Source of the DNA: Serratia marcescens
Lineage (GTDB): Bacteria; Pseudomonadota; Gammaproteobacteria; Enterobacterales; Enterobacteriaceae
DNA: 64,000 nt
Reading direction: 5' to 3'
Assembly: GCF_006715005.1 (NCBI RefSeq)
Contig: NZ_VFMJ01000001.1
Span: forward strand, 3,906,001 to 3,970,000
The first letter of the stretch is position 1. Each line of letters starts with the position of its first letter. The translations under genes were made by a program, and so were the position numbers. Positions 1 through 8,698 of the stretch are shown in pieces. Below the pieces are notes generated by a model, which was not told where the DNA came from, did not search any database, and saw only the letters and a program-made list of their open reading frames with translations.

Positions 1-648
1 CTGCTTCTCCGCCAACAGCTCATCGCGCGCCTGCTGCGGATCGGTCCCGGCGGCAATGCGTTTGTCGATCTGCTGCTGCACCAGCGGCGTCAGCACCCAG
101 CCGGGGCAGATGGCGTTGCAGGTGATAGGCGTGCGTGCGGTCTCCAGCGCCAGCGTCTTGGTCAGCCCCACCACGCCGTGCTTGGCCGCCACATAGGCCG
201 ACTTGTCTTTCGACGCCACCAGCCCGTGCACCGACGCCACGTTGATGATGCGCCCCCAGTTACGCTCGCGCATCCCCGGCAGCGCCAATCGGCAGGTGTG
301 GAACACTGCCGACAGGTTGATGGCGAGGATGGCGTTCCATTTCTCCACCGGGAACTGATCCAGCGGCGCCACGTGCTGAATGCCGGCGTTGTTCACCAGA
401 ATGTCCACGCCACCGAACTCGCGTTCGGCATACTGCATCATGTCCGCTATCTGGCCCGCATCGCCGAGATCGGCGCCGTGATACCCCGGCGCGGCGCCCA
501 GCCGCGCGACCTGCGCTTGCGCCTGCTCCACGTCGCCGAAGCCGTTGAGGATCACGCGCGCGCCGGCGGCGGCCAACACGGACGCTATCCCGAGGCCGAT
601 GCCGCTGGTCGAGCCGGTCACCAGCGCGGTTTTGCCTTGTACACTCAT
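1..648 (-). CDS. bdhA: 3-hydroxybutyrate dehydrogenase, C-terminus cut by window edge
   Basis: Short-chain dehydrogenase predicted to oxidise D-3-hydroxybutyrate to acetoacetate with NAD+ in the cytoplasm. The 216 visible residues start at the ATG ending at 648. They show the TGSTSGIG cofactor loop (residues 11-18), the NNAG motif (86-89) and the catalytic Ser139, Tyr152 and Lys156 (YxxxK). The family is about 255-260 residues, so roughly 40 C-terminal residues lie outside the window. It is the last gene of a minus-strand operon, 12 bases after the GntP-type permease, and the upstream genes convert its product acetoacetate to acetyl-CoA. The substrate is inferred from this context; the SDR fold is certain. 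Confidence 0.85.
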   Translation of the reverse strand, partial: MSVQGKTALVTGSTSGIGLGIASVLAAAGARVILNGFGDVEQAQAQVARLGAAPGYHGADLGDAGQIADMMQYAEREFGGVDILVNNAGIQHVAPLDQFPVEKWNAILAINLSAVFHTCRLALPGMRERNWGRIINVASVHGLVASKDKSAYVAAKHGVVGLTKTLALETARTPITCNAICPGWVLTPLVQQQIDKRIAAGTDPQQARDELLAEKQ

Positions 649-660
649 GGTATCGCTCCT

Positions 661-2052
661 TTAAACAATGCCGGTCAGGTAGAACACGCCGATCACGAAC
701 AGCACCGCGGCGCTCTTGATCAGGGTGATGGCGAAGATGCCGCCGTAGGCCTGCCGGTGGCTGAGGCCGGTGATCGCCAGCAGGGTGATCACCGCGCCGT
801 TGTGCGGCAAGGTGTCCATGCCGCCGCTGGCCATCGAGGCCACACGGTGCAGCACCTCCAGCGGAATCTGTGCCGCATGGGCGGCGGCGATAAAGCTGTC
901 GGACATCGCCGCCAGCGCGATGCTCATGCCGCCGGAGGCCGATCCGGTGATGCCGGCCAGCAGGGTGACGCTGATCGCTTCGTTCAGCAGCGGGTTGGGG
1001 ATCGCCGACAGCGCCTGCGACAGCACCAAAAAGCCCGGCAGCGCGGCGATCACCGCGCCGAAGCCGTATTCGGAGGCGGTGTTCATCGCCGCCAGGATCG
1101 CGCCGCCGACCGCCGTCTTGCTGCCTTCCGCCAGCCGGCCGCGAATATTGCGAAAGCCGAACACCACCACCAGCAGAATACCCGACACCAGCGCCGCTTC
1201 CACCGCCCAGATGGCGGTGATCTTCGCCACGTCGGTGGTGATCGGCTTGGCCAGCCCCGGCAGCGTCAGCTCGTGGCTGGCGCCGTACCACTGCGGGATC
1301 CAATGGGTGAAGCCAAGGTTGAATACCCCGACCAAAATCAACGGCAGGATAGCGATCAGCGGGTTCGGCAGGTTGATGTCGTCCGGAGTTTCCGGCTCGT
1401 TCAGCAGATCGGTACCGTACCCTTCTCCCTTCAGCTGCGCCTTACGCCGCTGGCGTTCAAGATACAGCAGACCGACCGCGATGATGAACAGCGAGCCGAT
1501 CAGCCCCAGCCAGGGCGCGGCCCAGGCATTGGTGCCGAAGAAGCTGGTCGGGATGATGTTTTGGATCTGCGGCGTGCCGGGCAAGGCGTCCATGGTGAAG
1601 GAGAAGGCGCCGAGCGCCACGGTAGCCGGGATCAGCCGCTTGGGGATACCACTCTGGCGGAACAGCTCGGCGGCGAACGGATAGACCGCGAACGCCACCA
1701 CGAACAGCGAAACCCCGCCGTAGGTCAGCAGCGCGCACACCAGCACGATCACCGGAATGGCGTGACGCCGGCCGAGAATGCGGATCGCCGCCGCGACGAT
1801 CGAACGGGAGAAGCCGGACAGCTCGATCAGCTTGCCGAACACCGCCCCCAGCAGGAACACCGGGAAGTAGAGCTTCACGAAGCCGACCATCTTCTCCATA
1901 AACAGCCCGGTGAAGGTCGGCGCCACCGCGCCGGGATCGGTCAACAGCACCGCGCCCAGCGCGGCGATCGGGGCGAACAAAATCACGCTGTAGCCGCGAT
2001 AGGCGGCCAGCATCAGTAATCCCAGTGCTGCCAGGGCAATCAAAACGCTCAT
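661..2052 (-). CDS. GntP-family permease, probable 3-hydroxybutyrate importer
   Basis: A 463-residue hydrophobic inner-membrane protein with about 12 predicted membrane segments and GntP/Dct-type features (a conserved TYGGVSLFVVAFAVYPFA region, FTMDALPGTPQIQN, and late glycine-rich MASGGMDTLPHNGAV). GntP-family carriers are H+ symporters for gluconate and short hydroxy-acids. It sits between 3-hydroxybutyrate dehydrogenase and a hydroxyacyl-CoA dehydrogenase, so hydroxybutyrate is the likely substrate; this is inference from context. The length is typical for the family. The ATG at 2052 is used; about 45 bases separate it from the upstream gene's stop. Confidence 0.8.
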   Translation of the reverse strand: MSVLIALAALGLLMLAAYRGYSVILFAPIAALGAVLLTDPGAVAPTFTGLFMEKMVGFVKLYFPVFLLGAVFGKLIELSGFSRSIVAAAIRILGRRHAIPVIVLVCALLTYGGVSLFVVAFAVYPFAAELFRQSGIPKRLIPATVALGAFSFTMDALPGTPQIQNIIPTSFFGTNAWAAPWLGLIGSLFIIAVGLLYLERQRRKAQLKGEGYGTDLLNEPETPDDINLPNPLIAILPLILVGVFNLGFTHWIPQWYGASHELTLPGLAKPITTDVAKITAIWAVEAALVSGILLVVVFGFRNIRGRLAEGSKTAVGGAILAAMNTASEYGFGAVIAALPGFLVLSQALSAIPNPLLNEAISVTLLAGITGSASGGMSIALAAMSDSFIAAAHAAQIPLEVLHRVASMASGGMDTLPHNGAVITLLAITGLSHRQAYGGIFAITLIKSAAVLFVIGVFYLTGIV

Positions 2053-2097
2053 CGGACACCTCGCTATCGTTGTTATTGTCAGGTACGGAGTGCGAAA

Positions 2098-3021
2098 TTA
2101 CGGTTTCAGCGCAAAGCGCAGCTGATGCGCCCGTCGCCGTTGAATGCGTTCCCTGCGGGCGTCATCCCAAAGATAAAATCCCCGGCCGCTGCGCTGGCCG
2201 GTATCGCCGCGCTGCAGCCGCTGTTCCACCAGCGCCATCATCTCGTCGCCGGTCGCCAGTTCCGGGAACAGGTGGCGAGCGATGTCCGCCACCGTCGCCA
2301 GCCCGGTCATGTCGGCGGCCTCCAGCGGGCCGACCATGGCGTAGCGCCGCCCCAGCGAGGCGCGCATCACCTGATCCACCACCTCGGCGCTGGCGATGCC
2401 GCTGTGGACGATGTGCAGCGCCTCGCGCAGCACCGCAAACTGCAGCCGGTTGCCGACAAACCCCGGCGCGGCGCGCTCCAGCAGCACCGCCTCCAACGCC
2501 ATCCCGCCGAGCAGCGCCTGCACCGCCGCCAGATGGCGCGGATCGGTGGCGCGGCCGGGCACGATCTCCACCAGCGGGATCAGGTGCGGCGGGTGCCAGA
2601 AGTGGGCGATCAGCAGGCGCTGCGGATGGGTCATGCGCGCCGCCAACTCGTCCGGCGGCAGGCCGCTGGTGTTGCTGGCAATCACCGCGTCGTCGGCGAT
2701 CAGCCCCTCCAACTGCTCATACAGCGCGTGCTTCAGCTCGAGCCGTTCCGGGATCGCCTCGATAAGCAGCCGGGCGCGCGCCACGTCGTTCAGATCGCCG
2801 GTCACACGCAGGCGCGCCAGCGCCGCATCGCGCTCAGCGTTATCAAACTGCCCGACGTCGCTCAGCTCGGCCAGAATGCCGCTCGCCACCGCAGGCGCTT
2901 CCACCCGCCGCTGCGGATCCGGGTCATACAGCAGCACCTCATGGCCGTGGCGAATAAAGTGGGTGGCGATACCCACCCCCATCAGCCCGGCGCCCAGTAC
3001 CGCATAGTCAGATGACTGCAT
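2098..3021 (-). CDS. 3-hydroxyacyl-CoA (hydroxybutyryl-CoA) dehydrogenase
   Basis: A 307-residue NAD-dependent 3-hydroxyacyl-CoA dehydrogenase. The N-terminal Rossmann fold begins with GAGLMGVGIATHF (about residues 10-22). ASNTSGLPPDEL and IAHFWHPPHLIPLVEIVPG in the middle match the catalytic Ser/His/Glu region of the HBD family. A C-terminal HCDH domain follows. Predicted to interconvert 3-hydroxybutyryl-CoA and acetoacetyl-CoA. The neighbours (thiolase on one side, permease and BDH on the other) fit short-chain hydroxy-acid catabolism. The HFWHPP motif is also seen in carnitine dehydrogenase-like members, so the true substrate could be another 3-hydroxy acid. Confidence 0.8.
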   Translation of the reverse strand: MQSSDYAVLGAGLMGVGIATHFIRHGHEVLLYDPDPQRRVEAPAVASGILAELSDVGQFDNAERDAALARLRVTGDLNDVARARLLIEAIPERLELKHALYEQLEGLIADDAVIASNTSGLPPDELAARMTHPQRLLIAHFWHPPHLIPLVEIVPGRATDPRHLAAVQALLGGMALEAVLLERAAPGFVGNRLQFAVLREALHIVHSGIASAEVVDQVMRASLGRRYAMVGPLEAADMTGLATVADIARHLFPELATGDEMMALVEQRLQRGDTGQRSGRGFYLWDDARRERIQRRRAHQLRFALKP

Positions 3022-3039
3022 GGTGCCCTCCTCGGTTGT

Positions 3040-4230
3040 TTACGGGCGCTCTACCGCCAGCGCCACGCCCTGCCCGCCGCCGATGCACAGCATCGCCAGC
3101 CCCTTGTTCACCCCGCGGCGCTGCATTTCGAACAGCAACGACACCAAAATGCGGCAGCCGGACGCACCGATCGGATGCCCCAGCGCGATCGCCCCGCCGT
3201 TGACGTTGACCCGCTCCGCCTCCCAGCCCAGTTCTTTGCCCACCGCCAGCGCCTGCGCGGCGAAGGCTTCGTTGGCTTCGATCAGATCGACTTCCTCCAG
3301 CCGCCAGCCGGCTTTTTCCAGGCAGCGGCGCGCGGCCGGCGCCGGGCCGATGCCCATGATCGCCGGATCGACGCCCGACGACGCGTAACCGGCGATGCGC
3401 GCCAGCACCGGCAAGCGCAGCGCGGCGGCTTTTTCCGCGCTCATCAGCAGCACCACGGCGGCGCCGTCGTTGAGCGACGAAGCGTTGCCGGCGGTTACCG
3501 TGCCTTCCTTGCGAAACGCCGGGCGCAGCCGCGCCAGCGCCTCCAGGCTGGTGTCGCGCGGCTGTTCGTCGTGCTCAACGCTCAGCGCTTCCCCCTTCGG
3601 CTTCGGCACCGTCACCGGCGTGATCTCCTGCACAAAACGCCCGGCCTGCTGCGCCGCCTGCGCCTTCTGCTGCGAGCGCAGCGCGAACCTGTCTTGTTCT
3701 TCCCTGCTGATGGCGTATTTCTCCGCCAGGTTCTCGGCGGTGATGCCCATGTGGTAGTCGTTGAACGCGTCCCACAGGCCATCGTGGATCACGCTGTCGA
3801 CCATCTGCGCGTGACCGAGGCGCAGACCGGCGCGCGCGCCGGCCATCAGGTAAGGCGACTGGCTCATGCTCTCCTGGCCGCCGGCGATCACCGCCTCGGC
3901 GTCGCCGCTGCGGATCGCCTGCACCGCCAGATGCACCGCCTTCAAACCGGAACCGCACACCTTGTTGATGGTCAGCGCCGGCGTCGTCACGGGCAGCCCG
4001 GCATTCAGCGCGGTCTGGCGCGCCGGATTCTGCCCGCAGCCGGCGGTCAGCACCTGGCCGAGGATCACTTCATCGATCTGCTGCGGCGCCACGCCGCTTT
4101 GCGCCAGCAGCCCCTGCACCGCCGCCGTGCCCAGTTCCACCGCCGTCAGCGGCGCCAGCGCGCCGTGAAAACTGCCGACCGGCGTGCGCGTCGCCGCCAC
4201 AATCACCACTTCACGTTGTTGCACATTCAC
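3040..4230 (-). CDS. atoB: acetyl-CoA C-acetyltransferase (thiolase)
   Basis: A 396-residue thiolase that cleaves acetoacetyl-CoA with CoA to give two acetyl-CoA. The acylated nucleophile is Cys92 in [12 protein letters not shown], with His352 in GHPIGASG and Cys382 in CIGGGQG as the acid/base residues, so all catalytic positions are intact. The length is typical. It is 8 bases after the CoA-transferase B gene and 18 bases before the dehydrogenase gene, consistent with one transcript. The product is secure; the exact paralog name is inferred from the neighbouring CoA-transferase pair. Confidence 0.9.
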   Translation of the reverse strand: MNVQQREVVIVAATRTPVGSFHGALAPLTAVELGTAAVQGLLAQSGVAPQQIDEVILGQVLTAGCGQNPARQTALNAGLPVTTPALTINKVCGSGLKAVHLAVQAIRSGDAEAVIAGGQESMSQSPYLMAGARAGLRLGHAQMVDSVIHDGLWDAFNDYHMGITAENLAEKYAISREEQDRFALRSQQKAQAAQQAGRFVQEITPVTVPKPKGEALSVEHDEQPRDTSLEALARLRPAFRKEGTVTAGNASSLNDGAAVVLLMSAEKAAALRLPVLARIAGYASSGVDPAIMGIGPAPAARRCLEKAGWRLEEVDLIEANEAFAAQALAVGKELGWEAERVNVNGGAIALGHPIGASGCRILVSLLFEMQRRGVNKGLAMLCIGGGQGVALAVERP

Positions 4231-4238
4231 CTCCCGTT

Positions 4239-4892
4239 TCAGAAACGCATTTCCGGCACATGCTCCGGCACGATCAGCCGGCCGGCGGTTTTGGCGACAA
4301 TCTCCGCCACGTTGACGCCCGGCGCGCGTTCGCGCAGCACGAAGGCCCCGTCTTCAATTTCCAGATAGGCCAGATCGGTCAATACCTTGCGGATGCAGTT
4401 GGCGCCGGTCAGCGGCAGCGTGCAGCGCGGCAGCAGCTTGGACTCGCCGCCTTTCGCGGCGTGGGTCATCACCACGATGATGTTCTCCGCCCCCGCCACC
4501 AAATCCATCGCGCCGCCCATGCCCTTGACCATCTTGCCGGGGATCATCCACGAGGCGATGTTGCCCTCGACGTCCACTTCAAACGCCCCCAGTACGGTCA
4601 GATCGACGTGGCCGCCGCGGATCATGGCGAACGACTGCGCCGAATCGAAGATCGACGCGCCGAGGCGCGCGGTGACCGTCTGCTTGCCGGCGTTGATCAT
4701 GTCGGCGTCCAGCTGCTGCTCGGTCGGGAACTCGCCCATCCCCAGCAGGCCGTTTTCCGACTGCAGCATCACGTCCATGCCCGCCGGCACGTAGTTGGCC
4801 ACCAGCGTCGGGATGCCGATGCCCAGGTTGACGTAGTAACCGTCCCTCAGCTCTTGCGCCACGCGCTGCGCCATTTGTTCACGGGTAAGCAT
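4239..4892 (-). CDS. atoA: acetoacetate (3-oxoacid) CoA-transferase subunit B
   Basis: A 217-residue beta subunit of a class I CoA-transferase. It carries the SENGLLG motif, whose Glu46 is the residue that forms the enzyme-CoA thioester in this family, plus the N-terminal [11 protein letters not shown] loop. With subunit A (directly upstream, 11-base gap) it should activate acetoacetate with CoA from succinyl-CoA or an acyl-CoA donor. Either the AtoDA or the ScoAB naming is possible; the donor cannot be read from sequence. Confidence 0.88.
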   Translation of the reverse strand: MLTREQMAQRVAQELRDGYYVNLGIGIPTLVANYVPAGMDVMLQSENGLLGMGEFPTEQQLDADMINAGKQTVTARLGASIFDSAQSFAMIRGGHVDLTVLGAFEVDVEGNIASWMIPGKMVKGMGGAMDLVAGAENIIVVMTHAAKGGESKLLPRCTLPLTGANCIRKVLTDLAYLEIEDGAFVLRERAPGVNVAEIVAKTAGRLIVPEHVPEMRF

Positions 4893-4903
4893 GCGAATTC
4901 TCC

Positions 4904-5602
4904 TTATGCCCGCAGGGTGCGTTGTTCGATACGCTTTTCGAAGGTGCCCTGAATCAGCCGATCGACATAGATACCGGGGGTATGGATCGCCGCCGGATCC
5001 AGCTCGCCCGGTGCGACGATCTCTTCCACTTCCACCACCGTGATACGCCCGGCGGTCGCCATCAGCGGATTGAAGTTCTGTGCGGTGTGGCGGTAGATGA
5101 CGTTGCCGAAGTGATCGGCCTTCCAGCCTTTCACGATGGCGAAATCACCGGTGATGGCGGTTTCCATGATGTAAGGGCGGCCGTTGAACTCGCGCACCTC
5201 TTTGCCTTCGGCGATCGGCGTGCCGTAACCGGTGGCGGTGAAGAACGCCGGGATACCGGCGCCGCCGGCGCGGATCTTCTCCGCCAGCGTGCCCTGCGGC
5301 GTGAGATCCACCTCCAGCTCGCCGCTGAGCGCCTGCTGCTCGAACAGCGCGTTTTCGCCGACGTACGATCCCACCACCTTGCGGATCTGATGGGTTTCCA
5401 GCAGCCGCCCGAGACCGAACCCGTCGACGCCGCAGTTGTTGGAGACCACCGTCAACCCGCGCACGCCGCGCCGGCGGATCTCTTCGATCAGATTTTCCGG
5501 GATGCCGCACAGGCCAAAGCCGCCCGCCAGCACCGTCATGTTGTCCGTCAGGCCTGCCAGCGCTTCCTGGTAGCTGCCGACGCGTTTGTCGAGCCCTGCC
5601 AT
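4904..5602 (-). CDS. atoD: acetoacetate (3-oxoacid) CoA-transferase subunit A
   Basis: A 232-residue alpha subunit of the CoA-transferase, with the glycine-rich [13 protein letters not shown] motif (about 27-39), [11 protein letters not shown] and a C-terminal [12 protein letters not shown]. It is the first gene of the six-gene minus-strand operon and is separated from the divergent LysR gene by 168 bases that contain inverted repeats. Together with subunit B it starts acetoacetate degradation, followed by thiolase. Confidence 0.88.
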   Translation of the reverse strand: MAGLDKRVGSYQEALAGLTDNMTVLAGGFGLCGIPENLIEEIRRRGVRGLTVVSNNCGVDGFGLGRLLETHQIRKVVGSYVGENALFEQQALSGELEVDLTPQGTLAEKIRAGGAGIPAFFTATGYGTPIAEGKEVREFNGRPYIMETAITGDFAIVKGWKADHFGNVIYRHTAQNFNPLMATAGRITVVEVEEIVAPGELDPAAIHTPGIYVDRLIQGTFEKRIEQRTLRA

Positions 5603-5680
5603 ATCGTTGCCCCTGCATGTTGCGGCGCAGGGCGAAATGCCCTGGCTTGCGTGAGGGCATCTTCAGGTCACAAAAATGAT

Positions 5681-5760
5681 TTGTTAATTTTGTTTTTATG
5701 CCGCATTCATTTAGAATTTTTATCAATCAGTCGTTAACCGACAATTAACAAAGAGTTAAC
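5681..5760. promoter_or_regulatory. inverted repeats in the divergent atoD / LysR intergenic region
   Basis: GTTAA at 5733-5737 and TTAAC at 5745-5749 form a T-N11-A type dyad, and another GTTAAC lies at 5755-5760. TTGTTAATT (5681-5689) is complementary to AATTAACAA (5743-5751). This AT-rich block sits between divergent promoters, where LysR regulators usually bind. Assignment as the operator is inference. Confidence 0.5.
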
Positions 5761-5770
5761 GAAAGCCAAA

Positions 5771-6688
5771 ATGAAAATGAGCATCAAACAGTTACGCGCG
5801 TTTTTAGCGGTAGCTCACACTCTGAATTTCGCCCAGGCCAGCGAGCGGCTGAATATTTCTCAGCCGGCGCTCAGCCTGGCGATCCGTGGGCTGGAAGACG
5901 CGCTGGGCGGGCCGCTGCTGTTGCGCACCACCCGCCGGGTGACGCTGACGCCAGAGGGGGAAACCTTCTTCCCGATGGCGCGCCAGCTGCTGGCGGATTG
6001 GGACAACGCGGAAGAGGCAATGCGCCAGCGCTTCACCCTGCAGATGGGCAAGGTGGCGCTCGCCGCCATGCCGTCGTTCGCCGGCAACCCGCTGCCGCCG
6101 ATCCTCAAGGCGTTTCGCGATCGCTACGCCGGCATCAACGTGGCGGTGCACGACGTCATCAACGAGCAGGTGTTTGAAATGATCCGCGAAGGGCGGGTGG
6201 AGATGGGCATCGCCTTCGAGCCGGAGCCGAGCGACACCCTGCACTTTACCCCGCTGTGCCGCGATCGCTTTCTGGCGGTGGTGCCGAAGGATTCGGCGCT
6301 GGCGCGCAAGGCGCAGGTGAGCTGGAAGGAGCTGCTGACGCTGGATTTCATCACCCTGCAGCGGCCATCGGCGGTGCGGCTGCTGCTGGAGCAGGAGCTG
6401 GCCCGCAGCGGGCGAACGCTGGAGGTGGCGTTTGAAAGCCACCAGCTGGTGACGGTCGGGCGCATGGTGGCCAACGGCCTCGGTGCCAGCGCGGTGCCGG
6501 CGCTGTGCGAGAAACAGATGGATGAGCTGGGGGCGGTCTGCGTGCCGCTGATCGGCCCGATTATCGAACGGCGCGTGGGCCTGATCCGCCTGGCGCAGCA
6601 TCAGCTCTCTTCCGCTGCGCAGGCGCTGGCGACGGTGATCGAACGGGAAATGACGGGGAGTGGCGGGCAGCCTGCGCTTAAACCGTAA
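5771..6688 (+). CDS. LysR-family regulator, probable activator of the acetoacetate operon
   Basis: A 305-residue LysR-type regulator. The N-terminal winged helix-turn-helix spans about residues 4-62 (AQASERLNISQPALSLAIRG) and a LysR substrate-binding domain covers about 90-295. Divergently transcribed from the CoA-transferase operon and sharing a short AT-rich intergenic region with it, so it most likely controls that operon in response to hydroxybutyrate or acetoacetate; the ligand is inference. An alternative start lies two codons downstream at 5777. Confidence 0.85.
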   Translation: MKMSIKQLRAFLAVAHTLNFAQASERLNISQPALSLAIRGLEDALGGPLLLRTTRRVTLTPEGETFFPMARQLLADWDNAEEAMRQRFTLQMGKVALAAMPSFAGNPLPPILKAFRDRYAGINVAVHDVINEQVFEMIREGRVEMGIAFEPEPSDTLHFTPLCRDRFLAVVPKDSALARKAQVSWKELLTLDFITLQRPSAVRLLLEQELARSGRTLEVAFESHQLVTVGRMVANGLGASAVPALCEKQMDELGAVCVPLIGPIIERRVGLIRLAQHQLSSAAQALATVIEREMTGSGGQPALKP

Positions 6689-7026
6689 GCCCGACGTGCT
6701 TGCCGCCCGGCAGCTCGAAAAAGAAGGTGGTTATTGCCTTACGGCTTGAACAGGGGATGCGACGAGATACGGGAACAGCGGCATCAGTATCGGCCAGAGA
6801 AGAAAACATGCGGGTTTGGCGAGGTAATAAAGCACGCAACCCGGCGTTTTTATTTTTGAATATATATAAAGAAATAAAATCATTTTCCATATCAATCAAT
6901 AGATTGAACTAAAAATCCCTTTACCTTTCCATCTTGTGAGCGAACGCAAAAGATTGTGACAAAGTGGGTTAATCGTGTCTGAACTTTCGCTATGGTGTTT
7001 CTTTCATGTTTTAACGGATTAAAACC
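6689..7026. other. AT-rich intergenic stretch before a toxin/immunity patch
   Basis: About 340 bases with no convincing gene. GC falls sharply after 6840 compared with the genes to the left, marking the left edge of an accessory patch. The leader before 7027 probably holds the promoter, but no clear boxes were assigned. Confidence 0.5.
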
Positions 7027-7566
7027 ATGGCCACAACTCAAGGAAACGCCAGAAAACTTACGGCCGGTGAAATCACATTGGCCAGACTGCTCTACAAAAA
7101 TGCTGTCGATTACTCCCGCGTTCGCGTCCATAACGGCAGCTATTTCCCCTTCGGCTTACAGCATGAAGATACGGCCGTAACACCAAATGGCACGCTCTAT
7201 TTTATGCCCAAACACTTTCAAGAAGACTTTGCCACGGCAAACGCCTACGATCAGCATTGGTTTATCCATGAAATGGCGCATGTCTGGCAATATCAATTAG
7301 GCATGAACGTACGCCTGCGCGGGTTGGCTAGTTGGGCGGTTTCCTACCAGTATTCCTTGCCCAATTATCATCTTCTATCCGATTATGGAATGGAGGCACA
7401 GGCAAGTATCATTGCTGACTATTTCTACCTAACTAAATTCGGACGCAATGGCTTTCAAGTAATCACCAACTACAGCGGCATTATTGGGCCAGACATCAAA
7501 AAACGCTATGAATGGGTATTGCGAGCTTTCCTGAACAATCCAAAGAACCGGAACACCTTGTCATGA
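7027..7566 (+). CDS. free-standing zinc metallopeptidase, VgrG2b C-domain-like toxin
   Basis: A 179-residue protein with a zincin motif HEMAH at residues 81-85 and a downstream Glu123 (DYGMEAQA) that could be the third zinc ligand. The N-terminal part (LTAGEITLARLLYKNAVDYSRVRV, here abbreviated by its ends) resembles proteins annotated as vgr-related or Rhs-associated, related to the metallopeptidase tail of Pseudomonas VgrG2b, a periplasmic type VI effector. No signal peptide and no VgrG or PAAR domain is fused, so delivery would need a separate carrier. Its stop overlaps the start of a lipoprotein gene (ATGA), an arrangement typical of effector/immunity pairs. GC is well below the flanking core genes. 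The toxin role is inference; the metallopeptidase motif is seen directly. Confidence 0.7.
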   Translation: MATTQGNARKLTAGEITLARLLYKNAVDYSRVRVHNGSYFPFGLQHEDTAVTPNGTLYFMPKHFQEDFATANAYDQHWFIHEMAHVWQYQLGMNVRLRGLASWAVSYQYSLPNYHLLSDYGMEAQASIIADYFYLTKFGRNGFQVITNYSGIIGPDIKKRYEWVLRAFLNNPKNRNTLS

Positions 7567-7973
7567 TAAGACTTTATCTCTCGTTACTGTGCGCACTGCT
7601 ACTGAACGGCTGCCAATCCACTCAACCCTGGTACCATCCGTTGGATGTCTCACTAAAAGACAACCAACCTTGCTTTGCAGTGCCTATCAACAGTGTTCGC
7701 AGCGGCGACAGCCTGCAAAACCGGGGAGTGATCGTCTCACGACAGGAACAACGGCAATGGCATATCGTCTGGACCTCACCAGAAGTCACTCCGTTGCCTG
7801 ACCTGAAACCAGGGCAATGCGTCACTTATCCGCAGGTAAACTGGGCTGCGGGAGAATACTCGGTCTTGCTCGGCGTCTCGATGAATAACGATACGGAAAG
7901 GCGTAAATACATGAGAACCTTTACTTTGAGCATCGAGCGTAATGGAAAGACACTATTACGTAGCGATCATTAA
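7563..7973 (+). CDS. periplasmic lipoprotein, candidate immunity to the metallopeptidase
   Basis: A 136-residue protein starting at the ATG that overlaps the toxin stop by four bases. It has a lipoprotein signal (hydrophobic LYLSLLCALLL then lipobox LNGC, Cys about residue 17). The mature part has conserved Cys and Pro positions (PCFAVP, LKPGQCVTYP) and a beta-rich pattern ending in TFTLSIERNGK. A protein with the same layout is encoded at 24867-25283 in this window. Families like this are found as T6SS periplasmic immunity lipoproteins, which fits a toxin acting in the periplasm. Function is inferred from coupling and localisation. Confidence 0.65.
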   Translation: MIRLYLSLLCALLLNGCQSTQPWYHPLDVSLKDNQPCFAVPINSVRSGDSLQNRGVIVSRQEQRQWHIVWTSPEVTPLPDLKPGQCVTYPQVNWAAGEYSVLLGVSMNNDTERRKYMRTFTLSIERNGKTLLRSDH

Positions 7974-8301
7974 GCTACCCATCGTTGTATTTTCAGATGA
8001 TTCTCCGATCGAGAGCGTGAGCCAGAACCTGGCCTGCACCACCGGCCGCGAACAGGAGTGCGCCAAGATCGCGGTGAAGGGATACAGTCATTTTGCGGCA
8101 AGTACTGCGGCGGGGATTTGGGTAGGGAATGCAGGTGCAGGTCTTGCGATTGCAGCCTGTTCAATTGTGTTAGGTGCAGCAACAGCAGGAACAGGTGTGA
8201 TCGTTTGTGGTATCGCTGGAGCCGCTATAGGCGGCGCAGCAGGATCCACACTGGATGGCATGGGTTCCGATTATTTGACGACGTTAGTGGTAGGTGAATG
8301 A
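7942..8301 (+). CDS. small Gly/Ala-rich hydrophobic protein, possible toxin fragment
   Basis: Open frame of 119 residues starting inside the lipoprotein gene (32-base overlap). Residues 1-25 have no clear identity; residues 53-108 form Gly/Ala-rich hydrophobic helices (AGLAIAACSIVLGAATAG, VIVCGIAGAAIGGAAG) that look membrane-inserting. A cysteine pair occurs at CTTGREQEC. The start is uncertain and there is no good ribosome-binding site. Followed directly (ATGATG overlap) by membrane proteins that look like immunity proteins, so it may be a small pore-forming toxin or the C-terminal remnant of a larger effector whose N-terminus is lost. I do not recognise the family. Confidence 0.45.
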   Translation: MERHYYVAIIKLPIVVFSDDSPIESVSQNLACTTGREQECAKIAVKGYSHFAASTAAGIWVGNAGAGLAIAACSIVLGAATAGTGVIVCGIAGAAIGGAAGSTLDGMGSDYLTTLVVGE

Positions 8302-8696
8302 TGAAATTTATCGTCATATCGTGTTTGATATTGCTGGTTTTAAGCGCCTTCATCCAGTTCATTGGTTACCGTCGCCATAAAAAAGAGTTTGATGCTTTCT
8401 ATCAACGTTACGCCGGCAGCGGACATTTTATTCCGCCCTACGTCGCCTTTGCCGATAGCCTCGGCATGCTTGGAACCTCATTGAAAGCACAGTGGTTTCT
8501 TTGGATTCTGAAAAGGAAAAAAATAAAAATAAGGGATCAAGTTTGGCTCGATGCGAAAACCTACGATTTCGTGCAAAAAACCGCCTCTCCTGAGCTACAG
8601 AAGTGGCTGGCGATGGATTTTATACTTTTGCTCGTAGAGGCCATTATTACCACCGTGGGCTGTATTTTTATTTATCTCATCAAAATCAACGTATAA
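8298..8696 (+). CDS. small membrane protein, candidate immunity protein (copy 1)
   Basis: A 132-residue protein with a membrane segment at about 4-24 and another near the C-terminus (FILLLVEAIITTVGCIFIYLI). The middle carries YRRHKKEFDAFYQRY, LKAQWFLWILKRKK and WLDAKTYDFVQK. The start ATG (8298, or 8301) overlaps the stop of the upstream frame. A paralog follows at once with the same membrane topology and motifs. Two-helix membrane proteins duplicated in tandem behind a hydrophobic toxin-like ORF suggest immunity; family not recognised. Confidence 0.6.
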   Translation: MMKFIVISCLILLVLSAFIQFIGYRRHKKEFDAFYQRYAGSGHFIPPYVAFADSLGMLGTSLKAQWFLWILKRKKIKIRDQVWLDAKTYDFVQKTASPELQKWLAMDFILLLVEAIITTVGCIFIYLIKINV

Positions 8697-8698
8697 AA

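Noticed and set aside
178-2019. Long plus-strand open frame opposite the GntP-type permease and 3-hydroxybutyrate dehydrogenase genes
   Set aside because: His/Gln/Arg-rich composition typical of a high-GC shadow frame; the minus-strand products are clear family members.
6678-6912. Two short overlapping frames between the LysR gene and the metallopeptidase gene
   Set aside because: No ribosome-binding site, no recognisable features and they run across an abrupt composition change.
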